Of a DNA stretch of 64,000 nucleotides, positions 9,698 through 17,974 are shown piece by piece. The DNA comes from CBDFMR01 sp965249765. Its GTDB lineage: Bacteria > Bacteroidota > Bacteroidia > Chitinophagales > Saprospiraceae. Location of the stretch: NCBI GenBank assembly GCA_965249765.1, contig CBDFMR010000004.1, positions 346,443 to 410,442 of the forward strand. Reading direction: 5' to 3'. Each line of letters begins with the position of its first letter. Position 1 is the first letter of the stretch. The notes under the pieces were generated by a model. It searched no databases, was not told where the DNA came from, and saw only the letters and a list, made by a program, of their open reading frames with translations. Made by a program: the position numbers and the translations under genes.

Positions 9698-11113
9698 ATG
9701 ATATTCCACATAGAACCACACGAACGTGAGATTTTTGAGCTTGTTAGAACTGCTTCTAAGAGACTAAACTCACCTGCGTACATCGTAGGTGGTTATGTTA
9801 GAGATCGATTACTGGGAAGAAAATCGAAAGACATTGACATTGTATGCTTGGGTAGTGGGATAGAATTGGCAGAGAATGTTGCTGGCATGCTGCGTCCTAT
9901 TCCACGTCTTGCCGTCTATCGTCGTTTCGGTACGGCTATGATCAAGCACAAGGACATAGAAATAGAATTTGTCGGGGCTAGGAAGGAGTCATATCAAAGT
10001 GATTCTCGGAAACCATTGGTAGAGAATGGTACATTAGAAGATGATCAGAATCGAAGAGATTTTACCATCAATGCCATGGCGGTCAGCCTCGATGATACCA
10101 ATTATGGTGAAATTATAGACCCTTTCGGTGGATTGCATCACCTAGAGAAAAAGCTACTCAAAACTCCGCTTGAGCCGGGTCGTACTTTTTCTGATGACCC
10201 ATTGCGCATGATGAGGGCGATGAGATTTGCGACCCAATTATCATTTGAGATTGATCCTGAGACCTTTGATGCGGTAGGCAGGTTTAGGAATCGCATGTCT
10301 ATCGTTTCAGCAGAGAGGATCACAGGAGAATTGAGCAAGATACTCGCCGCAGATAGGCCCTCTGTCGGTTTTAAGTTGCTGGAAGAGTCGGGTCTCTTAG
10401 AAATAATCTTTCCTGAGATGATCAAGCTAAAAGGGGTCGATATCAAGAATGGAATAGGGCACAAGGATAATTTCTACCACACCCTAGAAGTAGTCGATAA
10501 CATCTCCAAGATGACTACCAATATCTGGCTAAGATGGGCGGCACTGCTTCATGATATTGCCAAGCCAGCTACCAAGAGATTCGAGGAAAAGCATGGATGG
10601 ACATTTCATGGTCATGAAGCTCTTGGGGCCGTGATGGTTCCTAAGATATTCAAGAAATTGAGATTGCCTTTGGATCAAAAGATGAAGTATGTGCAGAAGA
10701 TGGTGAGACTTCATCTCAGACCCATATCATTGACCAATGAGAACATTACCGATTCAGCGGTAAGGCGGCTGATTTTTGATGCCGGAGAGGATATTGAAGA
10801 TCTGATGACCCTTTGTAAGGCAGATATTACTTCCAAAAATCCAAAGAAAGTAACCAAGTATTTATCCAACTACAGGTTGGTCCAGCAAATGATAGAGGAA
10901 GTTGAGGAAAAAGATAGAATTCGTAACTGGCAACCACCTATCACTGGCGAGGAGATAATGGAGTACTTTAGTATTCGTCCATCACGAGAGGTGGGTGTTA
11001 TAAAGGACCATATAAGAGAATCTATCCTTGATGGCGTCATAGCTAACAATCATGATGAGGCCTTTGACTTAATGAAGAAGAAGGGTAGGGATCTGGGTCT
11101 AGGAGATCGCTGA
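9698..11113 (+). CDS. cca: CCA tRNA nucleotidyltransferase, HD-domain type
   Basis: A class II nucleotidyltransferase of 471 residues. The head domain has the GGYVRDRLLG flexible-loop motif and the catalytic DIDIV aspartates (residues ~27-50), then RRDFTINAMAV and the DPLRMMRAMRFA neck helix (about residue 165). The C-terminal part carries an HD phosphohydrolase signature (LLHDIAKP, about residue 285). It adds or repairs the 3' CCA of tRNA; a poly(A) polymerase role cannot be excluded from sequence alone. It follows dusB by 3 bp. It is the last ordinary gene before the accessory block. Confidence 0.92.
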   Translation: MIFHIEPHEREIFELVRTASKRLNSPAYIVGGYVRDRLLGRKSKDIDIVCLGSGIELAENVAGMLRPIPRLAVYRRFGTAMIKHKDIEIEFVGARKESYQSDSRKPLVENGTLEDDQNRRDFTINAMAVSLDDTNYGEIIDPFGGLHHLEKKLLKTPLEPGRTFSDDPLRMMRAMRFATQLSFEIDPETFDAVGRFRNRMSIVSAERITGELSKILAADRPSVGFKLLEESGLLEIIFPEMIKLKGVDIKNGIGHKDNFYHTLEVVDNISKMTTNIWLRWAALLHDIAKPATKRFEEKHGWTFHGHEALGAVMVPKIFKKLRLPLDQKMKYVQKMVRLHLRPISLTNENITDSAVRRLIFDAGEDIEDLMTLCKADITSKNPKKVTKYLSNYRLVQQMIEEVEEKDRIRNWQPPITGEEIMEYFSIRPSREVGVIKDHIRESILDGVIANNHDEAFDLMKKKGRDLGLGDR

Positions 11114-11269
11114 CTCTGATTTTTGATGCTTGTCAATGCTTCAAAAGCGTATTGGTGTGCTTGGATTTGACGTTGTATACAAATTGCACTATTCTCTTTT
11201 ACTCTAAAGAATTCCCCGATGCTTGCATCAGGTGTCGCAAATAGATCGCTGTTTGGTTAGATTTGTCGA

Positions 11270-11716
11270 ATGAAAGAAGACAAACATCTACACAAGAGCC
11301 ATAACAAAAGTTTGTTACTGTATCATTTTGTATGACCTGCGAAATATCGGCGAGAAGTATTTACAAAGGAAGTAAAAAGGACACTGAAAGAAATATGCGA
11401 AGGGATAGGTCAGCGCTATGAGATATATACACATGAACAGGGTACAGAAGAGAACCATATTCATCTATTGCTTCAAAGTGTACTGAGCTATTCTCCTACA
11501 AAGATCATCAAGACGGTGAAAAGTATAACGGCACGGAAGATATTCAAGAAGCATCTAGAGGTTAAAAAGAAGTTATGGGGCGGACATTTTTGGACAAGTG
11601 GCTACTATGTAAATACAGTTGGACAACATGGTAGTTTTGATACAATACAGGAATATGTCAAGAATCAAGGGAAAACCTATAAGAAAATATATCGCAGTCA
11701 GCTCAAGCTCTTCTGA
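11270..11716 (+). pseudogene. tnpA: IS200/IS605-type Y1 transposase (TnpA/RAYT-like) with an in-frame stop
   Basis: Starting at ATG 11270 the translation follows the family pattern LLLYHFV-stop-PAKYRREVF, where a TGA at 11333-11335 (codon 22) replaces the residue that is normally Cys. The rest is intact for 126 codons: the HUH motif NHIHLLLQ, the SYSPTKIIKTVKSIT helix and the WTSGYYVNTVG segment with the catalytic Tyr region after it. The family makes single-strand transposition with a tyrosine nucleophile. The nonsense mutation makes it inactive unless translation restarts. REP-like palindromes follow directly. Confidence 0.78.
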
Positions 11717-11735
11717 GGTTTAAAGCAAGCGGTGA

Positions 11736-11916
11736 TACCCCGTCTGCTTGCAGCGGGGTAGTTCATTCGAAGAAAATACCTCGAGGCTTGCCTCGGGGTT
11801 GAGAGGAAAGTTTGAAAACCTAAGGTTTTCAACTAAACATCAGAGAATTTCGGTTTTTGACCTGAAGGTCAAAATGAAACCAGCGAAATACCCCTATGGC
11901 TCTGCCTCGGGGATAG
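11736..11916 (+). repeat. Cluster of REP-like palindromes beside the Y1 transposase
   Basis: Three related palindromes share the frame TACCYC...GGGG: 11736-11760 (inner CTGCTTGCAG), 11777-11800 (inner GAGGCTTGCCTC) and 11889-11916. Between them are two perfect short hairpins, 11812-11832 (TTGAAAACC, loop TAA) and 11855-11874 (TTTTGACC, loop TGAA). This is the layout expected for REP elements or ends recognised by a RAYT/IS200 Y1 transposase. No protein gene is visible here. Confidence 0.55.
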
Positions 11917-11920
11917 TTGG

Positions 11921-12169
11921 TTTAAAGATGGAGGTAGGCCCTCCGATAAGGGGATACAGGTCCGCTTATCAAACAACTTCTGTAATTTATAAGAGGCAAC
12001 TTTTATGGATGAAGCGACAGGAGAAAAGGCCGAATTAAATCGGTCATGTATGGATAGGAGAGATGAGCGCAAGCGAACCTTTCGATGAAGTGGCGAAAAG
12101 ACCAGTTGTTGTCAAAAATCGGGACATATCGAGGTTTCGATGAAGAGTACAGAAGTTACCTGTTTACGG
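11921..12169 (+). repeat. 5' fragment of the second-type group II intron
   Basis: These 249 bp are nearly identical to 14512-14760, inside the full ORF-less intron at 14495-15130. Homology begins at TTTAAAGATGG and stops abruptly at TGTTTACGG, where the remnant of an IS1182 transposase begins. The 3' intron domains are missing, so this is a truncated copy. Confidence 0.65.
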
Positions 12170-12914
12170 CAGTCCTCGCAACAACAGTAGTCTGGATGTT
12201 GTAGCCTACTTCGACGATGTTCCTATGCTTGATGACGGCAGGGGCATCGGGATCAGAAGTAGATACCTGCCCATCAGGGCTTTGTTCTACTTTCTTTTGG
12301 ATATCAGCATACTTGGATTTCCTGTCTGTGAGATTATCGATTTTACTTACTATCTCTTTTTTCCTTTTAGAGGATTTGATCTTTTTGATCTGCAGGAGGT
12401 AGTCATCAATTTTATTGTCGATGTACTCTAAGTGGCGATCAATTTTCTTTTGATTAAAGTTGTTTTTCAAAGAATTTTGGCCTCTGACTTTAGTGGAGTC
12501 TAAGGCGATCACATCACCAGAGATAAGTTTCCAAGATTGGAGTTTTTTGACAAAGGCCCGATGGGCTTCTTTAATAGCAGCTTTATCAGTACGGAAGTAG
12601 CAGATGGTACGAGGGGAGGGGCGTAGCCCCCTGAGGAGCCACATCAGCTCTAAGTTGATGGAGCAGCGATGTGCGAGTTTATTGGCAGAACGAAGGTCAT
12701 GACGTTGTCCATAGAGAAGAAGCTTGAAAAGATCAGCGGGGTTGTAAGGTTCATTCCCTTGTCGGTTGAGTCTAGAGTTTTTAAATCCAAGAAGGTCTAG
12801 ATCCAGGGCATTGACAAACAGATCAACGACTCTAGCCCAACTGTCAGAAGCTACTTGTTGTTCCAGACAAGTAAAGTACATGTCATCTCTAGATTTTCCT
12901 ACTTTATAGTCCAT
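12156..12914 (-). pseudogene. IS1182-family transposase, C-terminally truncated
   Basis: The N-terminal two thirds of an IS1182-type DDE transposase: a helical DUF772-like domain (NPADLFKLLLYGQRHDLRSA) at about residues 60-90, then IALDSTKVRGQNS with the first catalytic Asp, a charged coiled coil (residues 160-215), and the start of the second part (VEVGYNIQT). The homology ends within a few residues of the join with the group II intron fragment at 12170, and the last residues are encoded by intron DNA. The remaining ~200 residues and one IS end are absent, so the element is dead. Its upstream end runs to about 12994. Confidence 0.75.
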
Positions 12915-12994
12915 AACTGAGATAAATTAATACCTCATCAAGGTACAAAACATATATGAAAATATTTAATACAATAAGAGTTATTGCGTAGTCT
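12170..12994 (-). mobile_element. Remnant of an IS1182-family element
   Basis: The right boundary is placed at about 12994 because the next base begins an attC-like arm (ACGGTTTGGATATG) that has lost its usual A. The left boundary is the junction with the intron fragment. The terminal repeats could not be paired because one end is deleted. Confidence 0.5.
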
Positions 12995-13060
12995 GACGGT
13001 TTGGATATGCAGAGTCACGACCAATTGGGAGTGATTCTGTGATCATACATTGTTATGTAG
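12995..13060 (-). other. attC-like site 1
   Basis: Hairpin with inner arms CAGAGTCAC/GTGATTCTG, mid arms GGATATG/CATAC, and the conserved outer core CATTGTTATG. The outer left core (AAC) is clipped by the IS1182 remnant. It lies 3' of the parDE-type cassette. Confidence 0.55.
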
Positions 13061-13066
13061 GGTGAT

Positions 13067-13366
13067 TCATTCAACTAATTGGTATTCAATGTCCATTTTT
13101 TGATGTAAAATCCTATCAATTAGTACGATACTTTCTTCGACTTTGTAAATTATCATATGAGATTTCACTAGCTTGGATCTATGATGTACTTTGATCTCTG
13201 TAATTGATTTCCCACTCTGTGGATCAGTACAGATTGAATCAATTGCACTGAAGATTAGCTTGTAGTACTTGTTAGCCTGATCAATTGACCACTTTTCAAC
13301 AGTGTAATGCCAGATGGACTCTAAGTCACTTATAGCCAATTTGCTAAGTTCATACGTCAACTTCAT
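13067..13366 (-). CDS. parE: ParE/RelE-family toxin
   Basis: A 99-residue protein with the ParE pattern: LAISDLESIWHYTVEKWS at the N-terminus, QANKYYKLIFSAIDSI, and the C-terminal strand pair ending in VLIDRILHQKMD. Toxins of this superfamily poison gyrase (ParE) or cut mRNA on ribosomes (RelE). The start overlaps the antitoxin stop by 4 bp, so translation is coupled. Toxin-antitoxin pairs are common cassettes in large integrons, where they are thought to stabilise the array. Confidence 0.85.
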   Translation of the reverse strand: MKLTYELSKLAISDLESIWHYTVEKWSIDQANKYYKLIFSAIDSICTDPQSGKSITEIKVHHRSKLVKSHMIIYKVEESIVLIDRILHQKMDIEYQLVE

Positions 13367-13608
13367 CGAACAAACTTCTTGTTCAATTCGGCCAAGTGTT
13401 TTACAGGATCAAAATTCTTTGCATACCCGCTTCGTTCACCTGCCTCTATTGCTTCACGTAATAGGTGTATCTTCTGCTCTCTTTCATCAACCATCCTTAA
13501 GCCCGCTCGAATAACTTCGCTGGCAGAGGAATACCTACCAGATTTGATACTTTTTTCTATAATTCGCTCGAAATGATTACCGAGTGTAACAGACGTGTTT
13601 TTGGCCAT
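13363..13608 (-). CDS. parD: ParD-family antitoxin
   Basis: An 81-residue protein with the ribbon-helix-helix signature of ParD antitoxins (TSVTLGNHFERIIEKSIKSG, then YSSASEVIRAGLRMVDERE) and a charged C-terminal toxin-binding tail. It precedes and overlaps the ParE gene. It would bind the toxin and autoregulate the operon. The cassette (12995-13682) carries only these two genes. Confidence 0.87.
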   Translation of the reverse strand: MAKNTSVTLGNHFERIIEKSIKSGRYSSASEVIRAGLRMVDEREQKIHLLREAIEAGERSGYAKNFDPVKHLAELNKKFVR

Positions 13609-13682
13609 GGTTTATCTTTTCGCCAAGATACCAATATTTGGTATACGATGCAAGGTTAGCCGGCACTTTTTGTTTGATCCTA

Positions 13683-13739
13683 CATAACACAAAATGAATG
13701 TAATGCGGATTTACAATCCGCATACATTTCAGTTGAACC
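13683..13739 (-). other. attC-like site 2
   Basis: Hairpin GAATGTAATGCGGATT / AATCCGCATACATTTC with a 3-nt loop, flanked by ATAACAC on one side and CAGTTGAAC on the other. Nearly identical to the site at 17734-17791. Confidence 0.55.
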
Positions 13740-13824
13740 CTGCTAAAGGGAAACGCGTTGAGCTAATTTTGCTTTAAGATATGAATTAGTGTGAAAATTG
13801 AGAACTACACCTTGCTGTTGTTCA
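13685..13824 (-). repeat. ORF-less cassette, copy 1 of a 140-bp repeat
   Basis: 140 bp (TAACAC to TTCA) that recur at 17737-17876 with a few substitutions. The unit holds attC-like site 2 plus about 85 bp with no open frame, and ends at the core of the next attC-like site. It looks like the same small cassette present twice in the array. Confidence 0.7.
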
Positions 13825-13884
13825 ACGGATAATGATATGTCGTCGTCTCTCGACGTAGGAGAGATATGCGATCATATCTGATGT
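13822..13884 (-). other. attC-like site 3, interrupted by introns
   Basis: TCAACGGATAATGATATG on the left arm, a central GTCTCTCGACGTAGGAGAGA hairpin, and GATCATATCTGATGT on the right arm, followed at once by a group II intron. The distal arm continues after the second intron, at 15131. Confidence 0.6.
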
Positions 13885-14494
13885 GTGTGCCCAGCATGGG
13901 CAGCTATGGTGAAAGATAGCTATATATTCTAGAGGGTGCAAGTCCCTTGTGCGCCAGAGTGATATTTGGAAGTACTAGTAAGCTGCAAGGGCGATAGGGG
14001 TGACCCTTAGTCTGAAGGAAGCAGGACTACAAAGGTCAGTCCTAACGAACAGGAACAGGATACAGAGGCTATTATAGCTGGGTAAGCAAGCACACCTTTG
14101 TAATGCCCTAAGAATACCAAAGGTTATAGTAGTAGATCCAGTAGGTATTGACTGAAAGAATAATGCCCTTACCTGGGGAGGTCTTGAATTAGGTTCGGTA
14201 TTCCTATAGATCAAGAAGTCAGCCGAGGTCATAGTACCAAGAGTAACGAGTGAGGATTTCTAATACCATACCCTCTACGGTCTCACAACTGGGGAAGGAC
14301 TGAACGAAGATCCGTTTGGAAATTCGATATGGAGTACATAAGTATAGCCATTTCTTAAAGTACAAACTACTCTAGAGTGGTGTAAAGAGCACCCTAGATT
14401 ATGGGACTTCGAACCGCCGTATACGAGACCCGTACGTACGGTGGTGTGAGAGGCGCACCCCATCAACGACAGTTGGTGGGGCCGTCTACTCGAC
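13885..14494 (+). mobile_element. Group II intron A (ORF-less, IIC-like) in an attC-like site
   Basis: Begins with GTGTGCCCAGC and ends in CTACTCGAC. It has the domain V hairpin (GAACCGCCGTATACGAGACC followed by GTACGTACGGTGG) and a domain VI stem just before the end. It is 610 bp, about 85-90% like introns B-D at 22271, 29593 and 31101, and encodes no protein. It lies on the plus strand, antisense to the cassette genes. It would need a reverse transcriptase/maturase in trans, such as the one at 34624. Confidence 0.8.
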
Positions 14495-15130
14495 GTGTGC
14501 TGTGTAGTTTATTTAAAGATGGAGGTATGCTCTCCGATAAGGGGATACAGGTCCACTTATCAAACAACTTCTGTAATTTATAAGAGGCAACTTTTATGGA
14601 TGAAGCGACAGGAGAAAAGGCCGAATTAAATCGGTCATGTATGGATAGGAGAGATGAGCGCAAGCGAACCTTTCGATGAAGTGGCGAAAAGACCAGTTGT
14701 TGTCAAAAATCGGGACATATCGAGGTTTCGATGAAGAGTACAGAAGTTACCTGTTTACGGTCTGTATGACAACCGTCATTAAGGAGGCATGACTCCTATC
14801 CAGGCTTTAGCTGAGAACCACAGGAAGCCTGTTGTAAATGTTAAATGGAAAGCACAATCGGAGAATGTCCGTTAGGCGATTACAAAAGTTGTAACAGGTG
14901 GCGGATCAACTCGTAGTAGTGATGAAACATCTGTAATGGAAGTGGAGCGAAGGGGTTGACATGCTCTGGATATTTTCATCTTGACAACCACTGGGATTTC
15001 GTTCGGCTGGAATGAGCAAGTGATATGTCCTACTCTTTATAGAGTGAGTGTGAAGAGCCGTGTGAGTCGAGAGGTTCACGCACGGTTCTGTGAGAGGTTT
15101 GGGGGTGAGATTCCCCCTTACCTACTCGAC
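14495..15130 (+). mobile_element. Second, different ORF-less group II intron abutting intron A
   Basis: A 636-bp element ending with the classic domain V fold (GAGCCGTGTGAGTC, then a TTCACGCACGGTTC arm) and a domain VI stem before CTACTCGAC. The first six bases are GTGTGC. The 16-nt string CTACTCGACGTGTGCT occurs at both junctions, so the exact ends can slide. Its first 266 bp include the 249 bp repeated at 11921-12169. No reverse transcriptase frame is present. The sequence differs from introns A-E outside the conserved ends. Confidence 0.7.
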
Positions 15131-15174
15131 GTGTGCTTTTAATCACTTCCGTAAGGCTCTATTAAACTTAATAT

Positions 15175-15672
15175 CTATATTTTTTCTGCTTTAAATTTAC
15201 CTTGGGTAATTTCTATTGTTGTATTATCAATAGCATTAACTCCTGTAAACGAAAAGGTTCCCTTCATATAAGTAGCATTATTTTCAGATATTGTAACTGT
15301 TCCTGATCCCAAAGAATTGTCTGAACCCCAATTACCAAAGGGAGCAACCCGTAAATACACTAAAATAATTTCACTATCCATAGTAGTAAATGTTCCCGTT
15401 GCTGTTGCGGTAGGCAGGAGAAGTTGTATAGCAATATTATCACCACTACCACTTTCTTCAGCTCCTGATAATTGATAAGCATCATCTACACCAATCAATG
15501 CACCCACGGTCACCTGATTAATAAAGCTGGAAAATTCAACCCCGTCTATTAAAGCAGTCATAAAATAATCTTCTCCAGTTATGTCTGATGGTTCATCTGA
15601 ACCACAAGAAGTAAAGAATGAAAAGATGGATACACTGAAAGTTAGAATTAGTAATACTTTTAAAATTTGCAT
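15175..15672 (-). CDS. Secreted lipoprotein, unknown function (165 aa)
   Basis: Starts with a lipoprotein signal (LLILTFSVSIFSFFTSCGSD, lipobox Cys at about residue 23). The rest is a small beta-rich domain with SEIILVYLRVAPFG and a C-terminal GTFSFTGVNAIDNTTIEIT strand repeat, a pattern seen in DUF6252-like Bacteroidota lipoproteins. I do not assign a function. It forms a single-gene cassette between the intron-bearing site 3 and attC-like site 4. Confidence 0.7.
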   Translation of the reverse strand: MQILKVLLILTFSVSIFSFFTSCGSDEPSDITGEDYFMTALIDGVEFSSFINQVTVGALIGVDDAYQLSGAEESGSGDNIAIQLLLPTATATGTFTTMDSEIILVYLRVAPFGNWGSDNSLGSGTVTISENNATYMKGTFSFTGVNAIDNTTIEITQGKFKAEKI

Positions 15673-15746
15673 TTTTATAAAATTTTAATTGATGCCTACT
15701 TCCATTTAAAGTCCTTTTTTGGCTTGTTCTGACTTTTAATATTGCC

Positions 15747-15818
15747 CATAACACGTTAACGCTAAAAAGCGTAGCCATCCCGTAGGGGGCTATGCACTAT
15801 ACACATTGTTGTACACAG
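15747..15818 (-). other. attC-like site 4
   Basis: CATAACACGTTAACGC...GCGTAGCC / GGCTATGC...ATACACATTGTTGTAC. The arms GCGTAGCC and GGCTATGC pair over a short loop (ATCCCGTAGG), with AAC and TTGTT at the outside. Confidence 0.65.
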
Positions 15819-15826
15819 GTTTCTTT

Positions 15827-17044
15827 TTAGGACGGTTCAGTTTCTGATACATCATAAATCATAATAGGCTTTTTGAATCCTTTAATTTTTGCTCTGATAT
15901 GCCCAATTGGACTAACCCAATTTGTATTATGCCCGAAAGTGGATTCAGATACCAAAATTTGATTTGGAACGGTCAGTGATTCAATTCTTGCTGCAATATT
16001 TACTGTTTCTCCAACTACCCCATATTTCATGCGTTTTTTTGAACCAATATTTCCAACAATTAATTTACCACTATTTATTCCTATTCCCATTTCTAAAGAA
16101 GGCAGGTTTTTCCGAGCTAGCATATCATTGATTTTCGGCATTGCCTCCTGCATTTTTCTTGCACATTTAATGGCTTTCTCAGCACAATTACTAACACGAT
16201 TAGGTGCGCCAAATACCACAAGAATTCCATCGCCAAGAATCTCATTGATATACCCTTCATGTTTCTGAATTATCGTAATCATTTCTTCAAAATATAGATT
16301 AAGAATGTCGACAATAACACTTGCCTCATATTTTTCAGACATTGGAGAAAAACCTCTTAAATCACTAATCAAGATGGTAGCATATCTTTCCTCACCACCT
16401 AATTCAGGTTGCTCTCCTTCATTTATATCATCCAATAGTGATTCACTCATGTACCTTCCAAACAACTGTCGGTGAAACTTATTAGATTTTGACAATTCCT
16501 TATTTAAGGATTCTAAATGGTCTTTTGATGCCTGAATTTGGCTTTGAATGCTTCCTAATTTTTGCATGCGAATTCGTTCAATTAGGAGTTTCCCGATTGT
16601 CTTAAAAATATTCAATTCATCATCATCAAGTTTTCTTGGAACAATATCTGCAATGCAAAGTGCCCCAATATTGTAGCCAAGAAGGCTAGTAAGAGGGAAG
16701 CCTGCATAAAATCTTATTTTTGGATCATTGATTACCATTGGGTTATCAAAAAACCGTTCATCCTTGTGGGTATCCTCAACTATTAAAACCTCATCTTGTA
16801 AAATAGTATGACCACAAAAAGAGGTTGACCTATCGCTAGTATTAGCACCTATCCCACAAGCACTATGTATTGTTTGTTTCTTGCTTTCAATAGATGAAAC
16901 GTAAGCTATTGGTACATTAAGGCATTTCGACAATATCATAACTATTTTATCAAATTGTTCTACCTTATTCGAATTCGATAAGTTAAGTGCAATTACGTCT
17001 GCAAGCCTTTTATTCTCATTTTTTGGTAATCCTGGTTCTATCAT
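15827..17044 (-). CDS. GAF-domain adenylate/guanylate cyclase
   Basis: A soluble 405-residue class III nucleotide cyclase. Residues ~25-160 form a GAF domain (VPIAYVSSIESKKQTIHSAC, FYAGFPLTSLLGYNIGALC). A coiled-coil linker (165-190) leads to the catalytic domain from ~215, with metal-binding Asp228 in ILISDLRGFS and Asp272 in ILGDGILVVFGAP, and the GVVGETVNIAARIE substrate segment with the conserved Asn and Arg. It should make cAMP or cGMP in response to a ligand of the GAF domain. It is a complete single-gene cassette, an unusual cargo. Confidence 0.88.
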   Translation of the reverse strand: MIEPGLPKNENKRLADVIALNLSNSNKVEQFDKIVMILSKCLNVPIAYVSSIESKKQTIHSACGIGANTSDRSTSFCGHTILQDEVLIVEDTHKDERFFDNPMVINDPKIRFYAGFPLTSLLGYNIGALCIADIVPRKLDDDELNIFKTIGKLLIERIRMQKLGSIQSQIQASKDHLESLNKELSKSNKFHRQLFGRYMSESLLDDINEGEQPELGGEERYATILISDLRGFSPMSEKYEASVIVDILNLYFEEMITIIQKHEGYINEILGDGILVVFGAPNRVSNCAEKAIKCARKMQEAMPKINDMLARKNLPSLEMGIGINSGKLIVGNIGSKKRMKYGVVGETVNIAARIESLTVPNQILVSESTFGHNTNWVSPIGHIRAKIKGFKKPIMIYDVSETEPS

Positions 17045-17057
17045 TTTTTATAATTGT

Positions 17058-17188
17058 GTACAACGGTTTGTGTATGGCTAGTTGCGGAAAATCAGTTAGG
17101 ATTTTCCGACGTACGACGAAGTTAATTAATTCAAGTGAATTTCCCACGAGGAAATTCCGTAGCAATTAATTATACACATTGTTAGCCA
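17058..17188 (-). other. attC-like site 5
   Basis: 131-bp site: GTACAACGGTTTGTGTATGG on the left, TATACACATTGTTAGCC on the right; TGTGTAT pairs with ATACACA and the cores are AAC/GTT. Internal hairpins include GGAAAATC/GATTTTCC. Confidence 0.7.
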
Positions 17189-17210
17189 CTGGCTTTTAGT
17201 TTTCGCTGTT

Positions 17211-17696
17211 TTATAAATCAGCTGGCTTTTCGGTCGAAGTAACACAATCAATTTTCCATTGCTCACCATACTTTTTGTAAATTGCTGTCCAAGCAAAATG
17301 CGTTTTCCCTTCTACAGTATTTCCAGTTTCGTCCTTATAAGTTAAAGACACAATTTTATCAACTATGGTATAAGCCATACTTCTGTCGTCTGAAAACCTA
17401 ATTATAGGTTCAGTTACATCATCCCATTTAATAAATTCCACTGATGAGAAATATCCATTATAACGCGAAATAGTTTCTTCTTTTTTTGGACTACTAATTA
17501 ATCCTCTATTCACAGATATAAAATTATCAGAAAGTTGGTTAGCAAATGCAATTGAATCTTTATTAAAGTGGTAATCTCTTTGTGCATTATGTAATTTTAA
17601 AATCTTACTTTTCTCTTCTGATTTGTCAATCATTTTTGTTTTTGTACAAGAGGCAGGTATTAAAAGAACTATAATTAATGGAAATACTTTTTTCAT
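17211..17696 (-). CDS. NTF2-like (DUF4440/SnoaL-like) lipoprotein
   Basis: 161 residues. N-terminal lipoprotein signal (FPLIIVLLIPASCTK, Cys at about 17). The mature part follows the NTF2-like fold: a helical start (HNAQRDYHFNKDSIAFANQL), ISVNRGLISSPKKEE, and C-terminal strands SMAYTIVDKIVSLTYKD, HFAWTAIYKKYGEQWKIDC. Members bind small ligands or are enzymes of unknown substrate. It is a single-gene cassette. Confidence 0.75.
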   Translation of the reverse strand: MKKVFPLIIVLLIPASCTKTKMIDKSEEKSKILKLHNAQRDYHFNKDSIAFANQLSDNFISVNRGLISSPKKEETISRYNGYFSSVEFIKWDDVTEPIIRFSDDRSMAYTIVDKIVSLTYKDETGNTVEGKTHFAWTAIYKKYGEQWKIDCVTSTEKPADL

Positions 17697-17733
17697 ATAT
17701 GTGATTTTGATTACAGTACTTATTTTCGCTTGT

Positions 17734-17791
17734 GGCTAACACAAAAGGAATGTCATGCGGATTTACAATCCTCATACATTTCAGTTGAACC
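17734..17791 (-). other. attC-like site 6
   Basis: GGCTAACAC left core, arms GAATGTCATGCGGATT / AATCCTCATACATTTC, right core CAGTTGAACC. Near-copy of site 2. Confidence 0.55.
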
Positions 17792-17876
17792 CTACTAAAG
17801 GGAAACGCGTTGAGCTAATTTTGCTTTAAGATATGAATTAGTGTGAAAATTGAGAACTACACCTTGCTGTTGTTCA
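17737..17876 (-). repeat. ORF-less cassette, copy 2 of a 140-bp repeat
   Basis: Same length and sequence, with a few substitutions, as 13685-13824. Its end is split from the next attC-like site by an IS91-like element inserted right after TTCA. Confidence 0.7.
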
Positions 17877-17974
17877 TGTTTCACAATGATTTATTGGTGA
17901 GCTTCTGTACATGTTACTTTTTTCTCATTATTATCTACGGTAAAGACATAGGAGTATCCCTTGAGATATGAGTA

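Noticed and set aside
11333..11335. TGA in the Y1 transposase as a selenocysteine codon
   Set aside because: No SECIS-like hairpin directly after it and no reason for selenium in this family; simple nonsense mutation is more likely.
11748..12038. Plus-strand reading frame of ~96 codons
   Set aside because: It crosses REP-like palindromes and an intron fragment that recurs at 14.5 kb; no protein signature.
13975..14663. Several frames of 60-85 codons inside introns A and the second intron
   Set aside because: They repeat in other intron copies and overlap structured RNA domains; no conserved protein pattern.
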